In this document: positions 34,842-45,038 of the stretch, one piece after another
Position numbering within the stretch: the first letter of the stretch is position 1
Layout of the letters: each line of letters opens with the position of its first letter
Source: Pomphorhynchus laevis
Lineage: Eukaryota; Acanthocephala; Palaeacanthocephala; Echinorhynchida; Pomphorhynchidae
DNA: 64,000 nt
Direction: 5' to 3'
Assembly: GCA_012934845.2 (NCBI GenBank)
Contig: WNNJ02000295.1
Coordinates: 1-64,000 of the forward strand
Notes under the pieces: model-generated
Seen by the model: only the letters and a program-made list of their open reading frames with translations
Database searches by the model: none
Told to the model about the DNA's origin: nothing
Position numbers and translations under genes: made by a program

Positions 34842-36275
34842 ATGATAAAGTTTAATCAAAATGACCCCGCCAATACTAAGGCGTCCTCTGTAGACGACGC
34901 GTTCAGGACGTGCCATCCGGCCTGTTCGAAAAATTCACGAGGATGTGCGATCAGACAAGACCCGGTCTGTTCGGCAAATAAGCGAGGGTTCACGACGGAA
35001 GGACGACGCCGAGACGCAAGTGATCTGGCCCAATCATACGTACGAGTTGCAACGCTCAACGTAGGAACACTGACGGGTAAATCTCGAGAAATTGCAGCTG
35101 ACCTAAAGAGGAGAAAGATTGACATTCTTGCAATACAAGAGACTAAATGGAAGGGCGGAAAAGCCAAGGAAATTGGAGACGGATACAAACTGTATTATAT
35201 GGGAACTGAGACAGCACGAAACGGAGTAGCCATTGTCGTAGCAGAGAGACTCAGAGACCAAGTGTGCGAAGTGACGCGATACACTGGGAGGTTGATGAAG
35301 ATTAAGCTGGCATTATGCGAAACGACCGTACACTACTTCTCTGTGTACGCTCCTCAAACAGGATGCACAGATAAAGAGAAGCTGGACTTCTGGGAAATGC
35401 TAGATGAAAAGATGGCAGAAGTCCCCGAAGAAGACTATGTGATCATAGCCGGTGATATGAATGCCCATGTTGGACAGACGGATAAGAGTGAATGTCACGG
35501 TGGATATGGCATAGGTGAGAAGAACGCAGAAGGGGAACAACTACTGGAGTTTGCAACTACGCACAACCTCACCATCACCAACACCAACTTCACAAAAAGG
35601 CCGAGCCACCTGTACACATATTACCATGGAACGGGCTCACAAATCAGGAAGTCGCAAATTGATTTTGTCCTGGTGAGGCGAAAACACAAGAAGACGGTGC
35701 TAGACACAAAGGTCATTCCATCAGAGACCACAGCGACTCAACATAAGCCACTGATATGTGACCTGAAAATTGAAGTCCCCCGTAAACCGAGGCCAGAACA
35801 AACAAAGACGAGCCGAATCAAGTGGTGGAAACTGAGGGAAGAAGACACAGTTGGAACAAAGGCAAAGCTGGCCCGGATAAGACTACCTAGCATACATGGA
35901 GTACAGGACACCTGGACCGCGTTGCGCTGCACGATCCACCTAGCTGCAAAGCACATACTCGGATCCACCAAGCCATGTCAAAAATACATCGACAAAGAAA
36001 CTTGGTTTTGGACAGAAGAGGTCAAAGACGCAGTGAAGGCAAAGAAAAATTCATACAAGGCTCTCCGGATAGCACAAACACAGGAGAACAAAGATGAATA
36101 TCACCGAGCGAAAAAGAAAGCAAGGAAACAAGTGGCTATTGCTAGGAGTAACCACCTAGATAACCTCTACCAAAAGCTCGACACTCGAGAAGGAGAAAAA
36201 AGGCGTGTACCGACTAGCCCGTTCAAGACGGAAGAAGGCAGCAGACATCGAGAAGTTCCATGGTATCAGCAATGA
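34842..36275 (+). pseudogene. RTE AP endonuclease domain (first part of ORF)
   Basis: 477-residue frame. The AP-type endonuclease that nicks target DNA spans about 68-290: VATLNVGTLTGKSREI (Asn 73), IQETKWKG (Glu 100), VYAPQTG (158-164), AGDMNAHVG (193-201), IDFVLVRR (263-270) and TQHKPLI (279-285). All expected catalytic positions are present. After it comes the linker toward the RT, ending in a wrong-frame tail from about residue 453. RTE elements normally encode endonuclease and RT in one protein; here the frame changes at an A6 run (36196-36201). Confidence 0.88.
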
Positions 36276-37878
36276 GCAGGGAAAACTCATTATACACCCA
36301 CAAGACGTGCTGGAGAGATGGAGAAGATATTTTAAAGCCATCTTTACAGAAGAGTTTGAACATCCACCAATACCAGAGGGGACTCCAAATCACACACAAG
36401 TCGATCCACTCAATGGTGCAGAGGTCAGAGAGGCAATGATGAAGATGAAGCCGGGTAAAGCCAACGGACCCGATGATTTAGCGGTGGACTTCTGGAGAAT
36501 CAATCCGGATGAGTGGACACCATGGCTAACTAATTTTCTCCAGAAGATTGTTGACGCAAAAGAGGTGCCAGAAGACTGGAGTCGAAGCATAAATATCCCA
36601 ATCTGGAAGCAGAAAGGAAGCCCAGCAGATTGTGAAAACTACCGCCTAATTCGTCTTCTCAGTCACACCATGAAAATCTTCGAGAGAGTGCTCGACAAGA
36701 GAATCCGTGACTCCGTCAAACTAAGTGTCAACCAGGAAGGCTTTGTGCGCAACTGTGGAGCCATCGATGCAATACACTCAGCCAGACTACTCCTTGAAAA
36801 GCACAGAGAGAAGAAGCAGCCCCTCCATGTAGCTTTTCTGGACCTTGAGAAAGCGTTCGACAGAGTACCTCATAAGCTTATATGGTACGCTTTGAGACGC
36901 AGAAAAGTACCGGAGGAATTGATCGAATGGGTGAAGATGTTGTACAAAGGAACGACGAGCAATGTGCTTACAGCAGCGGGAAAATCCAGAGAATTTCCAA
37001 TCTCAGTCGGTGTGCACCAAGTATCTGCACTCTCCTCATTACTATTCATCATAGTTATGGACGTGATTACGAAAGACCTTCTAAGACAAGCACCATGGAC
37101 CATCCTGTATGCCGACGATGTTATGCTGGTATCTAAAGACAAACATGACCTCGAGCAACAAGTTCAGCAATGGCACGATCGCCTGGCACAGTTTGGGTTG
37201 AAACTGAACACAGCCAAAACAGAGTACATGACGACGAACCAGAACGAAGATGTAAGCATATCAGTTAATGGCGTGCTTCTGCCAAAGACAACTGCGTTCA
37301 AATATCTGGGATCAGTCATCTCCAGCACAGGAGGAGTGGCAAAAGACGTCACCACTCGCATCAACGCAAGCTGGACAAAATGGAGAGCAGCCACTGGAGT
37401 TTTGTGCGACAAACGCATGCCAGACAAACTCAAATCGAAGTTCTACAGAAGCGTAATACGGCCTGTAGCAATGTACGGTGCTGAGTGCTGGGCAATGACA
37501 GCAGAAGCAGAACGTAAGCTTGGATGCATGGAAACCAAAATGCTAAGGTGGATCGCAGGAAAGACTCGCCTAGATCATGTCCGTAACGAAGACATCCGCA
37601 AGCGATTTGGCGTAGCACCCATAGCAGACAAACTGAGAGAATCAAGGCTGCGATGGTATGGACATGTAATGAGGGCAGACGTGAACACTTTAGCGCAGGC
37701 ACCATTTCAAATCGAGGTCGACGGAAAGAGACCAATAGGAAGACCACAGAAAAGATGGATGGATACCCTTCTTAAGGACATGAAAATGGTCGGACTCACG
37801 CCCAAAGACGCAGCAAAGAAGGCATTTTGGCGTCAACGATCGTGGCAAGCGGACCCCGTCATACGGGATAAACGCTAA
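36205..37878 (+). pseudogene. RTE reverse transcriptase and C-terminal domain
   Basis: 557-residue frame that continues the endonuclease protein in another frame. Motifs: MKPGKANGPDDL (81-92), VPEDWSRSINIPIWKQKG (121-138), FLDLEKAFDRVPH with the catalytic Asp at 213, YADD (302-305) and FKYLGS, then the RTE tail RLRWYGHVMRAD and GKRPIGRPQKRWMDTL. The motif usually written HQGSALSPLLF appears here as HQVSALSSLLF, and NYRGIRLLS as NYRLIRLLS, so key RT residues have drifted. The ATG at 36205 is internal, not a real start. Confidence 0.88.
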
Positions 37879-37889
37879 GAAGAAGAAGA

Positions 37890-37905
37890 AATAATAAAAT
37901 TTTAA
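37890..37905. repeat. Target-site duplication, right, of RTE insertion
   Basis: AATAATAAAATTTTAA, matching 34732-34747. The Naiad RT sequence resumes here (TTAAGAATTGCAACAATATG). Confidence 0.92.
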
Positions 37906-38166
37906 GAATTGCAACAATATGTAATGATATTGGCTTTCTTCAAAATCATTTAAATAATTTAAGAGATACATATTTTAAACTAGGTTACTATAAATATAAC
38001 ATCAAGCAGAAAATAGTTAACAATATTAATCAACACAATAATATAAAAAATAAATTTAAACTCTTAAGTGGCAAATTTTTATGGATGTATAATAAATAAT
38101 ATACTTTGTATTAGAATAAGATACTAGATAGTTTTATCAGAGGAAACACATCATTAGCATGTATTT

Positions 38167-38228
38167 GGACCCGCTGCTATGTTAAGTAGAGGAGTACGGG
38201 CCGAAGCCTGATAGCATAGCAGTTCCTC
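38167..38228 (+). other. Naiad 3' pseudoknot-like fold, copy N2
   Basis: GGACCC at 38167 (against GGGCC), CTGCTATG with CATAGCAG (38215-38222), and GAGGA with TCCTC (38224-38228). Same layout as in N3, with slightly changed outer stem. Confidence 0.6.
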
Positions 38229-38594
38229 CTGATGATCTCTAATTCTTATTCTGATACAACGTCTTTTATTTATAAGTCAATTCATACAAATGACGTTTAT
38301 TTTAAATTTCAATTTTTTATTTTAACTTGATTTAAATTATAGAAAATCTAAAAACAATTATTAATTTTATCATTTATTATTACTTTTTGATTCAGCATTA
38401 TTATGTTTTGTTTAGTTTATAATTATATTAAATTCGTAGACTCAGTTAGTTGATTTGATTTGTTCTAGTGACATGTTATTATTGACTTGTGGACTTTGTT
38501 TTCTTGTTAATATGACCTCTTTCAGAAATACTGAAACGATCACGTTTAAGAGACCAGGTAATGGCCAATAGCTAGGTCGCTTAGCACGTGGAGT

Positions 38595-38710
38595 TAAGGT
38601 GGTTGATCTTTATAGATCTTCTTCCAGCCTGCAACCGCCTTAAGCAGGGCAGCCCCCTGTCAGATTCTGCTGGATAGCCCGTTGTAAGTTTAGTCTGAGT
38701 CAACTAAACT
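38595..38710 (+). promoter_or_regulatory. Structured 5' leader of Naiad N3
   Basis: Carries the same four inverted repeats as 32095-32210, at an exact 6500-bp offset. The few base differences fall mostly outside the stems (for example TCTTGTTCC against TCTTCTTCC in a loop). Confidence 0.55.
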
Positions 38711-38759
38711 AGATGGCGACATCGAAAAAGCAACGTTAAAAATTATGACTTAAAAGTTA

Positions 38760-39047
38760 CATGTACTCAACCATATTGGAAAAATACGTAAGTACTAATT
38801 ATTTCAATTTTAGATCTTTTGAATGTAACAGAAAAATTGTATAGTTTGTGATGTTATAAATAATAATTGTATTGTAAGTAATACGAGAAACAAATGTTTT
38901 TCATTAAATATTAATAATAATTGTAGCTGTAATACCTCAGGTGCAGTGTATCTGATACAATGTACATGTTGATTGCAATATATAGGAAAAACATATCAAA
39001 TGTTAAAAACTAGGTTTAGGCAACACATATATAATATACAACATAAT
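38760..39047 (+). pseudogene. Naiad N3 GIY-YIG domain, 5' part, before the LINE insertion
   Basis: Translation of the stretch around 38900-39030 gives the same Cys-rich lead and nuclease core as N2 (SGAVYLIQC, QYIGKTYQM, LKTRFRQH), but the frame is interrupted. A TGA occurs where N2 has GAA, two residues before the QYIG box. The LINE cuts in immediately after RQHIY; the nuclease's C-terminal part is in the frame at 42509. Confidence 0.75.
39033..39047. repeat. Target-site duplication, left, of LINE copy 1 (one mismatch)
   Basis: AATATACAACATAAT, compared with AATATACAGCATAAT at 42470-42484. The second form matches the other Naiad copies. Confidence 0.75.
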
Positions 39048-39202
39048 GTATATACAGCATATGTACAGCATGTATAATATACATACAGGGTGATGATCTT
39101 CGATTAGTTATGGAAATTTGCTTTTTGCTAAGCGTGCATTTGGCTTCTGATAACTAGGTAAAACTACGGCGTTTCTTAGCAAAACGAGTTGATACACCAC
39201 CG

Positions 39203-39478
39203 TTGCTCTTAATGACTGTCGATGAGTCCACCGTTACTCAGCTGCTTTCAAGATCTCACTTATTGAAAGATTCGACGAATTTTCATAATGTTTTTGTTAA
39301 TGCAGACTTGTCCCTCCCAGAACGTGAGATTCAAAGATCGTTACGGGAAGAGCTTCATCAGAAGCGTGTTGAAAATCTTAATATTGTTTATCGCATTAAA
39401 GATTGTCCCATAGTGCCAAGTTATTTCAAAAAGGCTACCGATGTGAATAAATCTGGGGCTGAAGAGATTTTAATATGA
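39203..39478 (+). pseudogene. LINE-Q ORF1 C-terminal fragment
   Basis: 91-residue frame. LLKDSTNFHNVFVNADLSLP, a charged helix (EREIQRSLREELHQKR) and IVYRIKDCPIVPSY are the conserved end of ORF1 proteins in CR1/jockey-like LINEs. The same pattern is seen at 9376-9700. The upstream ORF1 part is not recognisable. Confidence 0.65.
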
Positions 39479-39645
39479 CTAGCTCAAGATAGTATTCGAA
39501 CTTACTTCCAGACCAATAAGTAAAATATACTCCGATTACTCCTATTTAATGTTGAGGGACTAAACTATTTAATATCAGCGGGTATAACTTCCTGTTTTTT
39601 TCATTTGATTTAATAGTCCTTACTGAAACTCTTTCAACTCAATTA

Positions 39646-40593
39646 GTGTCTTTACCTAACTATTACACTTTTAATATCCCAGCATCGTTGGGTAACCGTG
39701 GTCGACCCTTCGGTGGCGTGTCCATTGCTGTTAGTTCAAGCTTTACAAACTGGGAAGTTAAAAAGTCATCTAACGTAATATGTATAGATTCATGTGGTAT
39801 TCTTTTAATAGGTTGCTATTTTAACCCATTGATGTCGGCTTGTGATATCATCGATAAAGTTTCGCCTTTTTTAAGTGATTCATCTTATGAAAATTCCATA
39901 ATCGTTGGGGGAGATTTTAATGCACGTTTCATGAACCCTGTCCCATCTAAACTTAAGCAACTGTTATACTTTTTTAGTGAGTTTGGTCTTGAGTTGCACG
40001 TACCCGTAGAAGGATGGACTTATGAGTCTCACAATGGGCGAAGTTGCATCGATTTCATATTTACAAATGTTAGCGTCAAAAAGGTTAAACTGGAGATTGC
40101 ATCCGAATGGGCTCTACTCCGCAAACACAAACCTGTATCTTTCATTCTAGAAAATCATATTAACACGCCAATAGAGAAATCCTTGCCTTCACAAATTAGC
40201 AGAAAACTTTGTTTCAGGAATTTGAATCATAATATGATTAAAGACGCAGTAGATCTTCTAAATGCATATGAAATAGAAGCAAGTTTCTCCAAAATCAGTG
40301 AATACCTTCTTACCGCATGTCATCCACTCTCTAACCTCAATTCTCAACATTATGGAAACAAGATACATCGTAAGCCAATACACCTTGTACAGCTACGTAG
40401 AAAGCTCATATTTATGGGCAGAAGCCGGCGGTTTGATCATGATTTTAATATGAATTTTATTTTATTACGGCGTATGTATTTATTGTACGATGTTATCAAA
40501 ATTTCGCAAATCAATATTATTAGAGGAAGAATACAAACGCTTGCGACAAGCAGAGCGATGCCCATGGAAACTGCAAAGAAAAAACAATGTTAG
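39646..40593 (+). pseudogene. LINE-Q AP endonuclease domain
   Basis: 315-residue frame. GGVSIAVSS, LIGCYFNPLMS, IIVGGDFNARF and RSCIDFIFTN are AP-endonuclease motifs, which nick DNA for target-primed reverse transcription. The final box, normally SDHxPV, is LLRKHKPV. The N-terminal part (the RIATLN and QET motifs) lies upstream in broken frames. The frame ends before the RT; a short continuation is at 40490-40720. Confidence 0.8.
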
Positions 40594-40734
40594 TACCTCC
40601 GGCAATCCGATGAACCGTTGGTTTAAGCACTTTAATGATATTCTCGTTAATTCACATGACCTCCCGATGAGTCGTAATAATAATGCGCTGATAACACTGT
40701 CATGCCTGGGCAGTGACTAAATGCTCCAATTTCA

Positions 40735-42317
40735 TTGCCCGAATTGGAACTTGCTCTCTTTTCTATGTCTAATAATAAGGCGGCCGGCCCTGACCAACCT
40801 TGTGTTGAACAAATTAAAGATTCCTTTAATTTATTATCGAGTTATTGGCTACATTTATTCAATTGTATCCTATACGGTTATCAAATGCCGGTGTCATGGA
40901 AGCAAGCTGTAATAAAAATCCTGTATAAGGGTAAAAGGGATAAAGGTGATACCAACTCGTACCGTGGAATTGCCCTGCTAAATCATACCTATAATTTTTT
41001 GTCCACTCTTATAACCAATCGATTATCGAAACACCGTGATTATCTGTTGCCGCCAGAACAATTTGGTTTCCGACCTCACCGATCAACGGTGGATGCAATC
41101 AAGGTAGTTCGTGAACAAGTGTTATTACAATTCGAACGCAAGAGTCATTTATATACTATCTTTGTTGACTTTAAAAAAGCTTTGATTCGGTTAATCGAGA
41201 AATACTCACCCGTAAATTGTCGATGGATTTCCGGATATCTGGTCGTATGCTGAAACTCCTGTGCAATATCCTCTATGCCAATTCATTAAATGTCTTCGAC
41301 GGACTTACTTCATCAGACACAATAATTGCTAGCCGCGGTGTGATGCAGAGAGATCCGCTCAGCCCTATCCTTTTCTCTGTTTATATCCATGATTTGTCGT
41401 CTCATCTGAGAAACGAATGTCTAACTTCAAGTTCTGTTCTTTACGCTGACGACTTAGTTATTCTAACGAAATATATGGAATCGGCTCAAAACGCAACCCC
41501 TGCTCTAGCTAACTACTGTTCAAATAATCTAATTGAAGTCAAAATCGATAAAACAAAGGTAGTAAAGTTTCGTAAAGGTGGCAGATTGTTCTCACATGAC
41601 GAGATTAGTTTAAACAGCAGGAAGGTAGAGTTCAGTAATCAATACACGTACTTGGGGATGCTATTGACAAGTAGGTGGTCTTTTAAGCTTCATACGAAAA
41701 GAAATGTGCGAAAATTGTCATAGCCACTTCGCGAGTTAAATGTTTAGGTAAGCTTTCCTTTGGTGGTGCTCTTCAGTATTTTCATGTCATGCTTCTACCG
41801 ATTTTGCCGTACGCGCTTTCAGCAATCTGGACAGACCTCACGACGACTAATTTTGGGCAGATCGACAAATGTAAAGACAGATTCATTAAGTGTGTTGTAG
41901 GCGTCTCTCCAAAGTGCTCGACGACTGCGATTTATGTTTTATTTAAAGTCGAGTTATGTACGGAGTATTTACGAAATATGATCGGAGCACAAGATACGGT
42001 ACATTATATTCAAAACAAAAAAGACTTTACAGATAAGGTTAGCAAGCTAGATCATCATCTGTACACTTCACCAGTTAATACGCAAACGAGTTGGAAGTCT
42101 CCGTGTGCGTCTAAACGCCCCCTCGTTTTGGACGGTTTCTTTACACGGATATCACGACAAGTTTTGTAACACCCGCATACCTGTCCAAAAACGTGAAGTT
42201 TCGTGTGTGTTTTTCTGTGGTGATAGATGTAAGTCTTTATCCCAGGTATTTGAGTGCCCAGTGTTAGCGCAAAAATCTTTGAAGGAGATCGATAGGTTAA
42301 GTTTACGGCTAACCTGA
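40735..42317 (+). pseudogene. LINE-Q reverse transcriptase and C-terminal region (several frames)
   Basis: 40735-41253 carries NNKAAGPDQ, MPVSWKQAVIKILYKG, NSYRGIALLN, EQFGFRPHRSTVDAI and FVDFKKA (motif A). 41217-41723 carries GVMQRDPLSPILF, where a Gly is expected in place of the Arg, and VLYADDLVILT with both catalytic aspartates. 41789-42317 carries the C-terminal region, ending in a Cys-rich CVFFCGDRCKSLSQVFECPV, similar to the terminal Cys motif of several LINE clades. The frame is broken between each part. Confidence 0.85.
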
Positions 42318-42508
42318 TAAACCTGCTAAATTTCTTTTGCCTGTTGGGAACTAGCGGTGGACTATCAAATATTGATATTATCTCAAATGAAGTCGATGCA
42401 CAATGTTTTATTTAATTTCTTTCATTTGGCCAAGTCGAGAGACGCAGTGCCCTAATAAATTTCATCTACAATATACAGCATAATAGTCAAACTATATTTC
42501 ATAAACAT

Positions 42509-44908
42509 ATGAGATTAATAGGACATGATATTAAAAACTGTAAATTATTTATTTTAGAACATATTATCGAAGAAAACATTTCAATATTAAATCAAAAACT
42601 ATTAGAAAAAGAAGATTTTTGGATTAAAACGCTTAATTCCATGTACCCATTAGGATTGAATGACGTGGTACAAGGAATTGGCAGAAGTAGTATAATACAT
42701 AATAAACAACTATATTATAATAATCCGGTTAAACGCAAACCAAGAAGTCATGGTGATAAAAGGAATAGGAAAAATAGAGTTAAAAATATTAAAAAAGATA
42801 TGTATATAAATGAACAATTAGAAATATTAAAACAACTTTTAAGTGATAATAAGCTAAAAGATCTTTATGTAAATATAAGAAGTTTTTCTAAAGATATCAT
42901 ATGTTCAATAAATCAAAAATTAATTAACGACTATGATAGGCTAAGTTGTATAATAGACAGTTATTGTAATACAAAATACTATAATCGTACAATAAATGTA
43001 AATAATAACAATAGAAAATATACATTAACCATAAACTTCATTAATAAATGTATAGATAACATAAATATAGCCGGACTTTTAAATAATTCTAAAAGTAAAG
43101 AAATAATAGGGTCAGATTTAAGTAAATATATTCCTAAAATAAGGTATAAACTCCTACCACCATTAGGACGAAAAATTTGTAATTATAATAAAGAATTAAA
43201 ATCAATATGTAACGATAATATTAGAAACATAATGGAAACAGAATGCAATTGTAAAAGTCTTAGTTTTGATAAAATAAATGAACATATATGTACCCATAAT
43301 CTAGAATTAATTGAAAATTGTGAATTAAGAAAGCTGCTATCAAAAGGGTATAAATATAGATTAAATAATAACAACGACAAAAATAAAATTTACAGTTCGT
43401 TATATAATAACTTAAATGATTACTTTAGTAAGCTGATTAATAGTGAAAGCTCGAATATATCTAAGATAAAAATTTGGAAAGATTATATATTTGATAAAAT
43501 TAAAAATAAAATGAAAATAACAAACAATTATAAAAGGAAAGATAAAATTAATAAAGATATGTATAAAGAACTTACTAAATTAAAGGATAACTATATAATA
43601 ACAACTATTGATAAAGCTAGTAATAACTTTGTCTTCATATGCAAAAAGCTTTATTATGATATACTAATGAAAGAGGTTAATTCTAATGATTTAAATGTAA
43701 ATCCAACATATGAACGTAGTGAGTTGAGTTTAGAAACAATTATTACAAGTCACTGTTCTATAATGGATAAAAAGGGTATAAAGGTTGAATTAGATAATAA
43801 AACTATACCTATATTATATTGGAATCCAAAATTACATAAAAATCCAATAAAACCTAGGTTCATATGTAGTGCGTTTAAATGTACATTAAAACCACTTTCT
43901 GTCTATATGAATAAAATACTTAAAGTAATTAAAGCACATTTTAAAAAATATTGCAAGGTAATCGAAATTAATACTGGTATAAAACACTATTTCAGTATTA
44001 ATTCTACAAAAGAATTTTTAGAACAGACAAAAGGAATAAATTTTCAAAATATAAATACATACGATTTTAGTACGCTTTATACAAATCTAGATTTAGTAGA
44101 TATTAAAGAAGCGTTAGTAAAATTAATTAATCTTATATTCGGAAAAAGATATACATATATATGTTATAATAATTATAACGCCTATCTAACAAAAATTAAA
44201 CCATCAAATAAATATAAATATATGGATAAAATTGAATTAATAGAATCCTTAAATATTTTGATAAATCAAAATTATTTAAAAGTAGGGACATCTATATTTA
44301 GACAAGTAAAAGGTGTTCCAATGGGTGGTAATAGTAGCCCAATTATAGCTGACTTGTTTTTAAGCTTTATAGAATATGAATTTGTTCATAACTGTGTAAA
44401 AACTAAATCTAAACAATATAAATATATGAAATATATGTTTCGATACATTGATGATATATGTGTATTTAATTCTAATAATTTTTATTCAATTAGTGAGCAC
44501 ATTTATCCAGAAAGCCTTATTCTTAACAAAACCAATATTAATGATAAAGAAGGTGTATATCTAGATATGAACATTAAATTAACATTAACTAAAACTACTA
44601 TTAATTTATATCGTAAAGATGACATATTTAAATTTACAAGAAACATATTTTTGCATGAGCATTCATGCATACCATATAATATAAAATATAATACATTAAA
44701 TAATGAAATTTTAAGAATTGCAACAATATGTAATGATATTGGCTTTCTTCAAAATCATTTAAATAATTTAATAGATACATATTTTAAACTAGGTTACTAT
44801 AAAAATAACATCAAGCAGAAAATAGTAAAATATATAAATCAACACAATAATATAAAGAATAAATTTAAACTCTTAAGTGGCAAATTTTTATGGATGGATA
44901 ATAAATAA
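42509..44908 (+). CDS. Naiad-type PLE protein: C-terminal part of GIY-YIG nuclease plus complete reverse transcriptase
   Basis: 799-residue uninterrupted frame. The first 52 residues (FILEHII, EDFWIKTLNSMYPLGLND) are the end of the GIY-YIG domain with its usual Glu and Asn. Then a long AT-coded linker with a CxC motif (C246, C248) and HICTH (259-263). IDKASNNFVFICKK (367-380) is the DKG-type box. YWNPKLHKNPIKPRFIC (437-453) is the fingers. YDFSTLYTN with catalytic Asp 519 is motif A; PMGGNSSP (604-611) is motif B; YIDD (646-649) holds the catalytic pair. A thumb follows, ending GKFLWMDNK. ATG 42509 is simply the first Met after the LINE; the natural protein began upstream with the nuclease core. 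All RT catalytic residues are intact. Confidence 0.9.
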   Translation: MRLIGHDIKNCKLFILEHIIEENISILNQKLLEKEDFWIKTLNSMYPLGLNDVVQGIGRSSIIHNKQLYYNNPVKRKPRSHGDKRNRKNRVKNIKKDMYINEQLEILKQLLSDNKLKDLYVNIRSFSKDIICSINQKLINDYDRLSCIIDSYCNTKYYNRTINVNNNNRKYTLTINFINKCIDNINIAGLLNNSKSKEIIGSDLSKYIPKIRYKLLPPLGRKICNYNKELKSICNDNIRNIMETECNCKSLSFDKINEHICTHNLELIENCELRKLLSKGYKYRLNNNNDKNKIYSSLYNNLNDYFSKLINSESSNISKIKIWKDYIFDKIKNKMKITNNYKRKDKINKDMYKELTKLKDNYIITTIDKASNNFVFICKKLYYDILMKEVNSNDLNVNPTYERSELSLETIITSHCSIMDKKGIKVELDNKTIPILYWNPKLHKNPIKPRFICSAFKCTLKPLSVYMNKILKVIKAHFKKYCKVIEINTGIKHYFSINSTKEFLEQTKGINFQNINTYDFSTLYTNLDLVDIKEALVKLINLIFGKRYTYICYNNYNAYLTKIKPSNKYKYMDKIELIESLNILINQNYLKVGTSIFRQVKGVPMGGNSSPIIADLFLSFIEYEFVHNCVKTKSKQYKYMKYMFRYIDDICVFNSNNFYSISEHIYPESLILNKTNINDKEGVYLDMNIKLTLTKTTINLYRKDDIFKFTRNIFLHEHSCIPYNIKYNTLNNEILRIATICNDIGFLQNHLNNLIDTYFKLGYYKNNIKQKIVKYINQHNNIKNKFKLLSGKFLWMDNK

Positions 44909-44975
44909 TATACTTTGCATTAGAATAAGATACTAGATAGTTATTTCAGAGGAAATACATCATTAGCATGTATTT

Positions 44976-45038
44976 GGCCCCGCTGCTATGTTGGGTAGAG
45001 GAGTTAGGGGCCGAAACCTGATAGCATAGCAGTTCCTC
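44976..45038 (+). other. Naiad 3' pseudoknot-like fold (reference copy N3)
   Basis: Three interleaved perfect inverted repeats about 70-130 bases after the stop: GGCCCC (44976-44981) with GGGGCC (45007-45012); CTGCTATG (44983-44990) with CATAGCAG (45025-45032); GAGGA (44998-45002) with TCCTC (45034-45038). The second and third cross the first, so together they would form a pseudoknot. GAAAC (45013-45017) is unpaired in this model. The same arrangement is in N1, N2 and N7. A role in RNA recognition by the RT, or a ribozyme, is inference. Confidence 0.6.

Larger units (their letters stand above)
34748..37889 (+). mobile_element. RTE-clade LINE, near full length, inserted in Naiad N2
   Basis: 3.14-kb non-LTR retrotransposon flanked by a perfect 16-bp target-site duplication. 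It has a 5' hairpin, an AP-endonuclease frame, an overlapping RT frame, almost no 3' UTR, and a short AAG-repeat tail, all typical of RTE elements. Its base composition is visibly richer in G and C than the surrounding Naiad and satellite DNA. It lies in the same orientation as the host element. One frame break and altered RT motifs make it probably inactive. Confidence 0.92.
31799..38435 (+). mobile_element. Naiad-type PLE (GIY-YIG before RT), copy N2, interrupted by an RTE LINE
   Basis: Plus-strand copy with both ends. It starts CGTAGACTCAGTTAGTTG directly after SatHH and ends where copy N3 starts with the same words. Order: leader with hairpins (32095-32210), GIY-YIG nuclease (32275-32586), long linker, RT, 3' region with pseudoknot-like fold. 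An N-terminal GIY-YIG is the hallmark of the permuted PLE clade called Naiad (invertebrates) and Chlamys (green algae). The copy is broken in many places, and an RTE element (34748-37889) splits its RT end. Unlike N3 it has an extra stretch of about 130 bp in its leader. Confidence 0.88.
39048..42469 (+). mobile_element. LINE-Q copy 1 (CR1/jockey-like organisation), inserted in Naiad N3
   Basis: 3.4-kb non-LTR retrotransposon: end of an ORF1, AP endonuclease, RT, C-terminal region, and a short 3' UTR ending CCCTAATAAATTTCATCTAC. A 15-bp target-site duplication with one mismatch flanks it. It is broken into several frames. A second, 5'-truncated, nearly identical copy lies at 60392-61638 with its own target-site duplication. 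The exact clade (CR1, jockey, R1 or relatives) needs a tree. Confidence 0.88.

Noticed and set aside
34856-37971. Minus-strand frames of 60-110 residues across the RTE
   Set aside because: They are antisense shadows of the RTE endonuclease and RT frames.
38900-39000. In-frame TGA near the QYIGKT box of Naiad N3 as a possible selenocysteine codon
   Set aside because: Some Naiads are reported to use selenocysteine, but here the other copy has GAA (Glu), not a Cys codon, at this site, the surrounding frame is already disturbed, and no SECIS-like element was recognised.
42509-44908. The long Lys/Asn/Ile-rich frame as a host gene
   Set aside because: It contains GIY-YIG and PLE RT motifs and recurs in several broken copies in this window; the amino-acid bias reflects AT-rich DNA.
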